Of a stretch of DNA of 64,000 bases, positions 35,466 to 47,358 are shown in pieces. The stretch covers positions 372,001-436,000 of the forward strand of contig JAFREE010000004.1 of NCBI GenBank assembly GCA_019400425.1, written 5' to 3'. Within the stretch, counting starts at the first letter, position 1. Every line of letters begins with the position of its first letter. The DNA comes from Hymenochaete sp. R1. Taxonomy: Eukaryota; Basidiomycota; Agaricomycetes; Hymenochaetales; Hymenochaetaceae. The translations under genes were made by a program, and so were the position numbers. A model generated the notes under the pieces. That model was not told the DNA's origin, did not search any database, and was given only the letters and a program-made list of their open reading frames with translations.

Positions 35466-35729
35466 TTCATTCCTTGTGAGTTCCGGAATTGCCTGCGCTT
35501 TGACAATAGTGGATCTTAATCAAAGTCACATTCTGACAGAGGCATCGCTGTCCTTGCAATAGTTATTATCTACGACTATAAATCAAATGCATAAATCACG
35601 TTCCGGATTACTTCAAGCGTATAGTCACAAGCGTATAGTCCCTCAGAACAAGTAAAGACAGGATTTTGATGGTTATAATACAGTGTACGGAAGTGATAAC
35701 AAAGCAAGAAGTACATTGGATGCAAAATC

Positions 35730-38187
35730 TCAAACGAAGTCTAAGCCAAGCATTGTGGATTCTTCACTATCCTGACTCTCTTCTAGCTTCTTTGTCGTAA
35801 AAGTCCGTGCTGAAGTCGGATCTGATCGTGGTTCTCGCAAGGTCTCCATGTACGGTTGGACCGGTATGTCGCACTCCGACTCTGTCAGGCCCGGTGAAGG
35901 AACTCGTAGAGGTGCATGTGGCTGCGGTATGGATTGACTACGCTTTGGGGGCTGTTGCCATTCAAACTAAAGCACAAAAGAGGGGTTAAAGGTATATCTT
36001 AAGCAATGAATCTAAGGGGCTGCGTACTGCGCTTGACACTATCTCGCGTCTCGCCATGCCAGAATCCCGATCGATGCAATAACACATGTACAATGTATCA
36101 GCGCTGCAAGGCAATTCATATTCAATACCGATTAGCGGAAACGAATGAGTTGGAACATACGTGTCCTCGATTAAGCCAACGCAGAACGTTCCAACCAATG
36201 ATGTGACCACTCCAGCAAGAAGCGCTGCGACTGGAGCGTAACCAGGAGCACCCAGAGTATGGGCCACAAACAGATATGCGCACAAGGCGAAGGGGAGCGT
36301 GAGCGTTAGAGGAGTTATTGTCAGAATTGCAAGCGATGCTGGAGCGAGATTGTTAGATGTCAATTGAAGAATAACGAAGAAGGAATAACTCACGATCAAT
36401 GCCTTCTCTCCGGTAACTAACTCTACCGACTGAATTAACAACTGACGCAGCAAGGGCGCGTGATCTTCGAGCGCTCGGGAAAAACTCATCGCCCGTTAAG
36501 CCGACGTAGACCAAAGCCAATGTACTAAGAGCGCCAGTCACATTGCCAATGAATCGCAAAGGTAAAGTGAACCAAGGAAGAAGCGGCAAAGGCGCCCTTC
36601 TCATACCATAGCTTAGTAGCATCAACAAGCGAACACCTGTAAGTAAAAGAGACGACAGGGCAATGGATCCTAATGAAGTTTCTGTTGATCTGACTATCGC
36701 GGCATGTATGCGATGGGTGTCAAGAGGTTCAGGTTCAGGTACTTCGGGTCTGAGAAAATGAATCATGAGTACACATTCTGCCGGGAAACTCACATTCATT
36801 ACTTACGGGCTGAAGTACCACGCTCCAACTACCACTGCACACGCTGTACGAAGTACACCACGCGAAACACCCCAGCTCCAAAGCCATACGAAGACTGTTC
36901 CAGCGATAGACCAACTAGCCCAATTCTTGACATGCCACTCCCATGTTCCACTTGATGGATTCGATAGTTGGCCAATGAGAAGGAGTCGGAAGGAAAGAGT
37001 GAAGAATGGAATGGAACCGATTAACATCACAAGGAGCATGAGAGGGGATAACGCAAGGAGAAAGGGGTTCGTTGATAATATGGATGTTGTAAGGTGGAGA
37101 ATTGACGATGTGGTATGAATCTCTTGTGGGAGATGAAGTAATCGGCGCGCGGTGAAAGCGGCGAGAACGAGAGGTATCAAGGAGAACAATCTCAGGCTAA
37201 AGACAAGTTAAGTGTAAGTTGATTTCAATTGTGAAATAAGGCATACACTTACCCAACAGTCTCTGACCAAGTTGGTTCGCTGCCTGCTTCCCACATGAAG
37301 CTTCCGACAAACGCCCAAATGGCTGAGATGAACAACGTCACTGGAATAAAAGCTGATGTTGCTAATAGCACTGGTTTCACGAAGAGCCCAAGGAGCAGTA
37401 TGTGGAAGTAAGATACAATTGAACTGACCAGCGTCAGAACCGTTAGGAGCGGTATCGTATGTAAGAGTGTTGTGTAAGGGAGGACCGCATTGTTGGGAAC
37501 CGACTTGGGTACAGACGTCGTGAACAGAATGATGAACGAGCCAACAAAGCAGGCTGTAACACTCCCTAACCATGCTGCTGTCCAGTGAGAGTCTTTACGA
37601 GTCATCCTCTTGCGAGGAAAAGATCTCGGATCCGGAAGATTGAAAACGTCGACTGATCGTGCAACTCCATTGCGAGGTAGTAGTGACTCAGTCAAGGGCG
37701 CTTGATGATGCACATTCGGTGTTGGACGACCTACAGACAGGCCGGCAAGAGATATGTCTGCTGGGCGGTTCCCAGAGTCTGATGAAGTATCTGATGGCGG
37801 AGAAGGGGATACTTTCGTTGACTGGTGTGATAACCATCCTCCTTGTCGCCCTGACTTCCCTTCCTCAGCTGCTATAAAGGGCCGATGGTCCGAGTCGAAG
37901 CGCTTCGCGTGATCGAGCACGATTTCTTCTTCGTCCAGTCGTAGATACGGATCGTCCTCATCATGAATATCACCAGTACTTCGGTTTGTGAAAGTGCTAC
38001 CGCGTCCCAAATGAGGGTCATCTTCGTCGTCCAATTCTATGTCATCATGGATGTCTGATAAGTTGCCCGTTCGAGAGCCTTCGGTCGTGAAAGAGTAAAA
38101 TAGAGGCTGAGAGGTTGCTAGTGACGAAGACGCTTGGTTCTGTCTGTTCAGGAACTGTGAAGCATATACTGCAAACGAATTGGACAT
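35730..38187 (-). CDS. PNS1: Choline-transporter-like membrane protein (PNS1/CTL family)
   Basis: A 723-aa polytopic plasma-membrane protein of the CTL/SLC44 family. Exons (minus): 38187-37253, 37196-36807, 36749-36394, 36338-36161, 36103-36028, 35966-35730. About 200 hydrophilic residues with acidic DDEDDP motifs precede roughly ten hydrophobic segments (AAWLGSVTACFVGSFIILF is the first). The family hallmark near the end is clear: FCVGLIEDTADTLYMCYCIDRDSGMARREIV, followed by the aromatic FEW. The cytoplasmic tail is Pro- and Ser-rich. Despite the name, yeast Pns1 has no proven choline transport, so the substrate is left open. The family usually has 500-700 residues, and this length fits. Confidence 0.9.
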
Positions 38188-38354
38188 TGCAGGAGGAGGT
38201 CAAGGATAGACAGAGAGGAATGGCTAGAAATGAAGTCCTTGGGCGCTGCAACCCGGAATTGCGTGTCGACATTGACGCCGATCGTGTCGATCAACGCTCC
38301 TTTAGGAGCTTACTTAGACGAGCGAGCACTTGCAACTTCTACCGCCATGAAGCC

Positions 38355-41300
38355 ATGAGCTCGTCTTGGTACTCTTGGGCCTTCAACTTCTCCCTACCCT
38401 CGCTCAATCCGTCTGTATCACTCCAAAAGAGGTTTATTTCTTTTGTCTTGAAACGTTCTCTGGGACACCTCGTTAAACCCGGTCAGCTTGACGCGCACCA
38501 AATTGACGCACAGATAGGAAGCGGCTTTGTGGAGGTCAAGGAGATTGAATTGGACAGTAACGTTAGTACATACCATTCTATACCACTAGTAGTTAACGAA
38601 GCAACAGGCATTCAACTCCATCTTAGGCAAACTACCTATCCAGCTGCAGCGCGGTTCACTTGCTCTTGTAAACGCTCGCATACCATGGCCCAATCCCTTC
38701 TCGTCAACTCTTGGAATTTCGTTGTCCGGTCTGCATCTGACATTGGTTGTGGCAAAAGCCCTTGTGGATCAAGGTGAAGACATTGTCGAAGAAATTGCGC
38801 AATCAGTTACGCATGCTGCGAGAGAATTTGTACGCGGTGAGATGACCACGGCCGAGGAGTCTGAGCTACGGAGTTCAGTTCACGAACTCCAAGAGTCAGG
38901 GCTTCTCCCAGGTTCACTAGATGTACCGCCACTCAGAGCAGTTGCAGAAACTCAGGACAATAGTACCGAAGGTGTTTCCTTGTTCACTGGGTTGGCCGAG
39001 AATCTGCTCGCTCGATTCGAATTCTCAGCATCCGACATTCAGATTACTCTAGTGCACCCAGATAACGCAGAATACATATTCCAAATAACGCAGGTATCCT
39101 ACGGCTCGAAGCCTCTATCAGAGTGCTCGGAAGGTTCCACAGATACTGCGGGAGAAAGGTCTCTCAGCATTAGTGGTGTTCGTATGCTGTTTAAGGACGA
39201 GGGAGAAGAACGTCTACGATATTCCTCCGGACAACAAGGAAGCGAGTTTTCTCATACGAACCTTGCTGATACTACTGATTCGGAGATGGACGAAGAAACA
39301 GAAATGCTCATGTCTCAATCCATTGCTGCCCTTCCTTCCCGACAATCCATAGGCCTACCTTCGCCCTCATTGTCCACCGCTTCTACCGCTTCTACATCAT
39401 CTAGTACATATCAGAGCGCGATAGGGGAGTCATCAATGCCTCAAGGCAACTCCCCTGCGAGCCTGTCTTCAGCGGAGAGCGAGGAGCGGAGTGAGAAACT
39501 ACTTGAATTCTTGGATCCTATCAGCATCAATTTTAGCATGCCTGCGACTTCGAGTGCATACCGAAATTTGCCGTCTCTGAATGTGGCTGGCAATGAACAT
39601 CGCCACCTACCGGACATGAAGGTCGAAGTGTCTATCGGCGTGTTAGCTATTGCATTACGGTCGCGTCACATAGATGCCATTCTTAACACTCTACAGAGGT
39701 CGTCTGTGGATGGAAACATTGCACATACAGAAGATGGCGATGGTGTCGCAGCGGAAAGGAGTAGGAATGACAGCCTTCTTAAACGAATGGCTCTGACGGC
39801 GCACATGAAAGGCATCGTCATGATTGTGTTAGGAAGCTCGGAGGGTAAAGACGACGATGATCTCTCGATTCGACGCTTTTTTGAACGACCACTCACGGCC
39901 CCTCGTATCGCAGGCGGCTACGTTCGGACTCATATCGATGGAATCGATGTCAAAGATGGACGATCAACATCTCAAGAGACGCTGCTTGGAGGCGAGATGA
40001 GCAATGCCATCCCTTCTGGGACCTTTTCGAGCACCTTCCATCCAGCACTTGCCATATCCGTAGCGGATATTTCGATCCTAATTTTCCATTCATTGCGCGT
40101 ACCGTCAAATCACCTGGAATTGAACTTGTGTTCCCCGTTTCTGGTCGTAGATGTCAATTTGCGCGACTCGTATGATGCACATCAGGCAGACCGACAGCAT
40201 TTGCATCCACACTCGGAAGATGAGAAGCAAGCAGGGCTACCATCTATAGGACTATTCAATTGGTTCCCTGCGGAAAATCAAACTCATGGGACAAGTTTAC
40301 GACCGTGGCGAACCAGAGTCACTCACCCAGAGCAAAGTCGGAGACCATCGAGTGGCAGAGGTGCTGGACTTGTATCGACCATTGGACTCACCACTTCAAC
40401 TCCAAATAGTCCTCCATCATTCGCGAACAGAGAATCGAAACCCCGGCCGGCCATGGACATATTATTTAGCGATAAGGCTCATCGGCCAAGTATCAGCATT
40501 TCAACGCTGCCCATCCATCTCTTCCTTGATCTGAGTTTCTCCACTTGTATCAGTGGCTTCGTAGATGAATTCACGATGAATACCAGCAGCAGTGTTCCTA
40601 CTGAGGTGCCATCCACAGCTTCATCAGTTCTCTTAAAGCGGGCCGATGCTGGGTTTGAAACGGAGAGGCAGCGATCAGAGCGGCTGGCCATACATGATCT
40701 CGATCTTGGGCTGGACTATCTCCCAGATGACTTTCAACATCGCACGAATATTACTAACGAGGTTGATTCCCTTTTTTTCCTATTCGAGCAATCATATATT
40801 GACCACGCCATTCTCAGTTTGTTGCAACATCTTCCAAGAAGCAGGTGGTTTTGGAAACAAACGTACCTTTACTTCGCATTGAACTTCGTGTTCCACCACC
40901 TCGTCATTGTTCTCCTCGCTCGGGAATTTTCGTTCTGGATATTCACTCTTTTCGATTCGCAAGTCATGGCTCGGCCATGTTACAAAGTCCGGACTCCAGA
41001 GGCTGTCATCAGGATTTAGATGAATGGGTTGCTGCGCAAGAAACAAACGAGCCCGTCCTTGTTGAAGTGGGCCGGATAGTTGGTGCTTATTCTGACCCTC
41101 GGCGGACGAAAGCAAAATCCTTCTTGTCTTTCGGCCCAGTTAGGAACACTCACGATGTGTCTTCTAGATTGCTCCCATTCATACTCTTTAGGGACTCCAT
41201 ATCATTAGGAAATCAACCGGTCTCAATGGCTCAGCGAGCTCTATTAATCAGCATACCGTCCGCTCACATCGACTTGGATAAACCCACGTTTGACGGTCTC

Positions 41301-44300
41301 CAGCTCTGGGCGGACGATATTAGCCAGTGGGCCGAACGCCTGTCGGGTGAGGGAACATCCGGTACAAGTACACGTGCGGCCATCAGCAGATCAACAAGTC
41401 TCCTTGGAAGTCGGTATTTTGCTACGCGTGCGGAATCCAGAGCTTCAGAGACGCCGACATTGCCTGGTGACAACAGGCACCAAAAAAGCGAGTTCATCGT
41501 CAAATTAGCGCTTTTGGAAGGTCGGGAAAGCTCGTGATATTAGCTATTCACGGGTCATTAAATGCTTTTCTTCAAGGGTTTGCGAGGGTGAATCTACCAC
41601 ATGACGAAGACACTGAGACAGGCTTCTTTGACCTGAGTGCGTTGGATTTGGATACCCTAATCGAGTTTAAACCGGATGGCAAGGTGAGACCACAGATTGT
41701 TAAGTTAACCACAATCAGTCTCAACTCAGTTTGTTCGAGGATGAGGTTGTTCTGTCACTCGCCCTCTCAGATATCAGCCTGGCGAAGGGACGATACCAGG
41801 ACGTTCAAGTCGTATTAGTATCTCGAAGATCGGATCTAGTAAGATGGCATTAAATTTCATGCTGATGGTGACTAAGCTCCTTCTGTCATTCGTATTAGGG
41901 AGCTTCTTTGCAGAAGCCACTGAAAATGACTTTTTGTTCCATGCCCGTCCCGGGGAGTATTGCAAAGGAGTCCAGGATTAGGCTATCCCTTTATGGGCTA
42001 TGGATTATTCTTGATTCTAATCCAGTCTGGATCGATGCCCTTTCTGAATTTGCGAAATCTCCGCCGGGTGTAAGTAAATTCGTTTCGTTGCAGTTCATGA
42101 ACTTTGACTTACCTCTTCAATGTCAAAGGCATTTGAGTCGGTTGTCCCCAGTGAGCGTACTCTGATCAATATAGATGTCCTATCGTGCGCACTGTTGGTG
42201 TCCCCGCCTTTGAAAACGAGCTCCATGATCTTATCTCTGAATGACATTGGCTTGTCGACCAACCTTGTTGGCGGCTCAGACGAGAAAGCCGTGGGCTTAT
42301 CAATCGCTGAGCTATCGGCATTTCTAGTCGATTATACCATTGAATCGTCACTCATACCTCAATTGCATCAAAGGGAAGATACCTCTGTCTGGACGGTGCG
42401 CTAGTCAATAATTCTAAGCTTACTTAGTTCACAATGCATTCATATAGCCAGAAGGCTATGCATTATTAGCGGAACTTCGAAACTTACATTTGCATGTCGT
42501 TCATAGTTCAAGCGTATCATCGACCTTGACTCACGTAAGTTTCAAATTACTCGACTCAAATATAGTTTCTAAAGTTGTAGAGTGTAGCTCGAGGTCGATG
42601 GAATGCTTTTGAACTTCCATGTCTGCGCAGATACCATTTCAGGCATAACTTCATTCGTTTCAGATGCACAGAGCTTCCTACACGCCCGGGAAGAAGTACC
42701 GACGTAAGCTTTGATCATGACTCCGTCTCGTACTATGAGTAATGGTTCTCAACTCAAACCTTGCAGAAAAAGGCCGACAAAACGTCCGCTAGAAACGGCT
42801 CGCACTGCGCCGTCTCATTCGATCCTTACTCGTGCGTACTATTACGGTTTATAAATACGCGTATTTAATCAATTTGCGCTTTCAGATTCAGTTGATGAGC
42901 AAGCGTTCCTCCACCCACCAGTCATTGGTCCGCTTCCTGACATGATTGGAGATGACCTTCCGAGCAACGCTGATTATTTGGATGCATCATTTGGAGCTGC
43001 AGCCGGACTTCGACCCCTTGACGATGAAGAGGAAAGTGAAACTCTGTACGGTAACCTATCTGTTCCAGGCCCAGAGACGATAAAAATGCTGCACTCGCCA
43101 TTGGATATCGTAGATAACTACTACGATACTATCACTCCATCGGCATTGGACTTTGCTGCCCAGTAAGTGTTTGTTACTTGTACTGGTGTTCTTTACTAGA
43201 CCACTGCGGTGCTCTAGGCACGGGGACTCGTCATTTAAGGTCCGAGCTCGCAAATGCGATATTCATCTATTCCTTCACGAGGGCTATGATTGGGAGAAGA
43301 CCAGAAAAGAACTTCAGGACGAGGTCAAACGAGTGAAAAAACGGCTTGCGAAGATTAGGCAATTGCTTGCCAGCGGACAGTCTTATGACCCAAATATTGA
43401 CGAACTCAATTCCGTGCTGTTCAATTCTGTCTACGTTGGCCTGGATTCTGAAGCAGAGTCAATGGAACCAGATGATTTGATGACTGCTATCGACATTGAA
43501 CTCGGTGGTGACTACGATGCTGAGTCCGAAGACTCGTGGCAATCGTTCAAACCAAATCGAAGACGCAAATCCGACAGCAAACCTTCTGGCTTCCAATCTC
43601 TCAAACTCGAACGCTCAAGGACGCCAAGCATCGAATTTTCGTTATTAGGAGTGAATGTCGATTTTGATCAATACGCACCAGGAGCCAAGCTTGCCACTCG
43701 CGTCTTAATTACCATATTTGATCTCAAAATCCTCGATCATATCAAAACGTCTACGTGGAGCACGTTCTTGACGGGATTGAGGTCCGACTCTCGAGGCAAT
43801 ATCAGGGAGAGCGACTCGAACATGGTCCGTGTTGAACTTCAAACATTATTACCCTTCAGAGACCAGCCAGATCAGGAAGCGCGCCTCAAGGTATGATCAG
43901 GAACTACATAAAAAATCACGCTTAATAACGTGCGTGAAGGCCAAAATTTTACCTCTGCGCCTGCATGTAGACCAGGATGCCCTTGATTTCTTGAAGAAGT
44001 TTCTCGCTTTCAAACCGGCTGGTGCCGAGACAACTGCTCCACCCGATAACGAGATATTCTTTCGTATGTATTTACCGTCTTTACTTCACTCTCACCCTGG
44101 ACTAACTTTTCGTCAGAACATGTCGAGATATTTCCTGTTGATATAAAGCTGGATTATAAACCTCGTCGCGTAGACTACAGGGCTTTGAAAGAAGGCCGCA
44201 CAATCGAGCTCATGAATTTCTTCCATTTCGACGGCGCGGAGATGACATTGAGACACATTACGCTGAAAGGAGTGAGTGTGATTTCCTGCGTCAATCGCGA

Positions 44301-45084
44301 ACGACCTCTCAAATCTTATCACAGGTGACTGGATGGCCGAGAATGTTTGACTCCCTGAATGATTTATGGACACCAGATGTGAAAGCCAATCAGCTCGTCG
44401 ACGTCATTTCTGGAGTTTCACCCATTCGCTCTGTAGTTAACGTTGGCTCGGGTGTTGCTGACCTTGTCTTGCTGCCTATTGCGCAATACAAAAAGGACGG
44501 TCGGATCATTCGCGGGTTACAAAAAGGCACCACTGCTTTTGTCAAATCGACGGCCATGGAAGCAATTAGACTTGGGGCTAGGCTCGCGACCGGGACACAA
44601 GTCGTTTTGGAGCAAGCAGAAACAGTTTTGGGTGGGCAGTATCAAGGTCCGATGACAGCGGAGACAATTCCGACAAGCGCCGGAGAATTACTCGAACTCT
44701 CTTCGGACGACGAGAACCCTAATGAAGATTTGATCAGTAGATACGCAGAACAGCCCACTAACATCAAAGAAGGGATGCATTCTGCGTACAAGACGCTTTC
44801 CCAGAATATGAAGTCGGCGGGGCAGACGATATTAGCGGTACCCATGGAAATCTACGAGAGGTCTGGAAATGAAGTATGTGCAAAGAATCATTTCGCGGTA
44901 TATAGTCACTTACAACACTGTGCCATAGGGACCAAGTCGAGCAGTCATTAGAGCAGTACCCATTGCGGTTCTGAAGCCTATGATAGGAGCGAGCGAGGCC
45001 ATCAGCAAGACGCTGTTCGGCCTCCACAATACCCTGGATCCACAATCTCAATTAGACACAGAGGCTAAATACAAACACCGGTGA
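38355..45084 (+). CDS. ATG2: Autophagy-related lipid-transfer protein ATG2
   Basis: A bridge-like lipid-transfer protein of about 1960 aa that feeds lipid from ER to the growing autophagosome. Exons: 38355-38561, 38608-40761, 40845-41466, 41544-41683, 41719-41838, 41899-42069, 42129-42395, 42448-42534, 42588-42703, 42767-42831, 42886-43162, 43218-43890, 43940-44063, 44117-44271, 44325-44873, 44929-45084. The N-terminal chorein-like part shows LQKRFISFVLKRSLGHLV and LGKLPIQLQRGSLAL then RIPWPNPFSSTLGISL. Conserved C-terminal ATG2 motifs: PLRLHVDQDALDFLKKFL, FPVDIKLDYKPRRVDY, GVSPIRSVVNVGSGVADLVLLPI and RAVPIAVLKPMIGASEA. The third-to-fourth exon junction near 41,470-41,550 is unsettled: the reading frame breaks inside what looks like homologous sequence. 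Confidence 0.9.
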
Positions 45085-45280
45085 TCTCATGCATTATTTC
45101 ACCAGATTTCGGAGTTAGCATGTACTTTACGATTCACATTCCTCAAGTTGCTTTTATACACCACGATTTTATACGCCGTGATGATAAGGAAAATGTTGGA
45201 TTATAAGAACAATGATCGGTGGGACAGGAGAATAAAATACATAAGACACGGGTGAGATTATACTATGAAGACGGAAGGCT

Positions 45281-46102
45281 TCAATCGATCTCCATTCCCA
45301 TGGAACGACCTTCACCTGCCACCAACGCGCTCTTCTTCGGCACGCGAATCTTTTCCTTGATCTTTGCCGGCTCGTCCATAGCCATTTCCATAGGCTGAAT
45401 AAGTTTGACAGAGGTGGGCTCGTCCACTTTCCTTGCCAACTTCTTTTTGCGATGTTCGAGGAGTTTGGAACGACTCGTAGCCATTCTTTACAGCGCAAAA
45501 GGCAAGCGTCGTATTCATATTTATCTCCTATATCGAAAAGCATTGGACGCACCTGTTTTTCCAGAAGGTGTGCTCTCGTCTTTGCCTGATTTCCCCAACC
45601 CGTTTCATGGCCTTGATAGTCGTCTGAATAAGCTCGCGATTATAGCGGACTGGTACATTCCTCCTCTTTTCGAATTCGAATGTCGAGTCCTTCATAATCG
45701 ATGAACAAATTAGCAGAGATTCGAAACAAAAGAGTACTTACAATGGTCATCTCCTTCCCATGAGCTTTCCGAAAGGCCTTCGTCCATCGCACTTTGCGTG
45801 GATTGCGCTTCATCCTAATGGGTGGATGATATTGGTTGCCGAAGTTTATGTAGTACAGCGTAGACTTACTTGAAGTTCTTATGACATCTGTGAAGTTGTA
45901 TGAGTTTGTCGTGAGTTGCATGAAGGAAAGCCGCTTACTTTGACGTACAGAAACGGAACACTTTGGCATCGTTCCGCACAAAAGCAGATCCTACAAAGCA
46001 ACGAAGACTCGTCCACAAGACTTATAGATGAACCATGCCCAGGGACTTACCATGTCCGGGGTATACGTTCGTAGAGCAGAAGTAACACTTTTCAATACGC
46101 AT
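45281..46102 (-). CDS. RLP24: Ribosome biogenesis protein RLP24 (L24e family)
   Basis: A 178-aa nucleolar placeholder for ribosomal protein L24 on pre-60S particles; it activates the AAA-ATPase that removes it in the cytoplasm. Exons (minus): 46102-46051, 45990-45939, 45887-45870, 45814-45742, 45689-45553, 45485-45281. The L24e zinc ribbon is [21 protein letters not shown] ... [29 protein letters not shown], with the four zinc cysteines over four exons. The stretch [20 protein letters not shown] and the Lys/Arg-rich tail distinguish it from ribosomal L24. One exon is just 18 nt. Length is usual for the family (about 180-200 aa). Confidence 0.95.
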
Positions 46103-46576
46103 TGTGACGGTGCGGCTTGAAGGTGAGGTGACAGAGGTTCAACAACAGCATTGCCAGGCATGATTTAGAGAGGAGGCGGCGCTTGGAAATTATTCTCAAA
46201 TGTTTCCCACGGTCACGCTTATCCAGTTCTCACCAAAAATATTGAGCCTGTTTGGGATCTTTCACGCAGATAAGATAAGATGTCCACTCTCTTCGACGGC
46301 GTTCCCGTAGCCGGCTACGAAACTAACATATACACAGGGCGTGCCACTCAGAATAAATCGACTGATAATTGAACTTCTGCCCAAAAATGTGAATAAATAC
46401 TACAGTCGGCCAAGTGGTTCGTGAAGTAGTGCGCGATGTCAACTAAGTTCAAGAAGTTACTCAACGCTTTTCACCACTCGCTCTTCGTGCGTCTGTGCGT
46501 GCGATGGTCAATTCCACATTTCTCTCAAATGGATTAGCTTGAACTTGATTGGTACGCACTTCAAGATAATGTAATA
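46103..46576. other. Intergenic between RLP24 and the deaminase
   Basis: 474 bp: the RLP24 promoter and the 3' side of the deaminase gene. It contains a 30-codon plus-strand ORF listed separately. Confidence 0.45.
46280..46372 (+). CDS. Short ORF (30 aa), doubtful
   Basis: ATG to TGA encodes MSTLFDGVPVAGYETNIYTG and ten more residues. It lies on the strand opposite its neighbours, downstream of the divergent side of RLP24, in DNA otherwise without genes. The composition is protein-like and it starts just after a run of A/G, but there is no family match and length allows chance. Could be a small peptide gene, a first exon, or noise. Confidence 0.2.
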   Translation: MSTLFDGVPVAGYETNIYTGRATQNKSTDN

Positions 46577-47116
46577 TCATGCATCCATACTCTCTCGCCT
46601 CGCAACGTCCAAGCAGTCCTTCTCCATCCCTTTCAACCAGACCACCTCGATGCCTGCCTCTTCCAACTTCTTGGCTCCATCGCATCGTACGAAATCGTCC
46701 GGTTCACCAACTCCAATAACACACCTCTCCACTCCGGCTGCAATGAGTGCATCGGCACAGGGCGCAAGGCCAGACGTCCGAACTGAACATGGCTCCATCG
46801 TGGTATATACAACGGATGATCGCAGAACGTCTTCAATAGTAGGTGTGGATCCAGAAGATTCTGAGATCGTCGAGGAAAGGAGTTCCGAAAGTTGGTCGGT
46901 GGTCAATTGTTTAGCTTTCGAAAGAGCATTTGCTTCTGCGTGTGTGTTCCCTTTGAGTTCCCGAGAATATCCTTTTGCAATGATGTTTGTTTCCTCTTTC
47001 GCAACGTATTGTCTTGTGGCGATAACACATCCCACGCTGAACGCACCGGGTTTCGGTTCGCACAAACGAGCTTCATCTAGCGCCATTTGCATCATTCTCT
47101 GATCGTAGGATGTCAT
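46577..47116 (-). CDS. Cytidine/deoxycytidylate-deaminase-fold enzyme, RIB2-like
   Basis: A 179-aa intronless zinc hydrolase. The zinc site is visible as HAEANAL (His ligand and catalytic Glu) and PCSVRTSGLAPCAD (two Cys ligands, with a longer-than-usual spacer). The start MTSYDQRMMQMALDEARLCEPKPGAFSVGC resembles the deaminase domain of RIB2/DRAP deaminases of riboflavin synthesis, which convert the 2,5-diamino-6-ribitylamino intermediate. A GYSRELKGNTHAEAN stretch supports a riboflavin or tRNA-like deaminase over a plain CMP deaminase. It lacks the pseudouridine-synthase-like half found in yeast Rib2, so its exact role is open. Being a single exon is unusual in this window. Confidence 0.75.
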   Translation of the reverse strand: MTSYDQRMMQMALDEARLCEPKPGAFSVGCVIATRQYVAKEETNIIAKGYSRELKGNTHAEANALSKAKQLTTDQLSELLSSTISESSGSTPTIEDVLRSSVVYTTMEPCSVRTSGLAPCADALIAAGVERCVIGVGEPDDFVRCDGAKKLEEAGIEVVWLKGMEKDCLDVARRESMDA

Positions 47117-47358
47117 TTTTGGTCGTAAGAACTGCAGAATATGAAGAAGCTTTGTGCTTGAATACAGTCAAGATACTATGTAAGCAAAAGACTGGGGCAA
47201 AGTCAAAGATAGGCACGTGGGCATTATCAAATCGTATTCACAGTATATAGGACATAAGTTGCTGGGTGTACAACAAATATAAATTACAATCCAATCCATT
47301 GCGGTATGTATAACAGCCAAAAAACGTTGCAAGCAATTCAATGCGCTTTGATCTTTCT

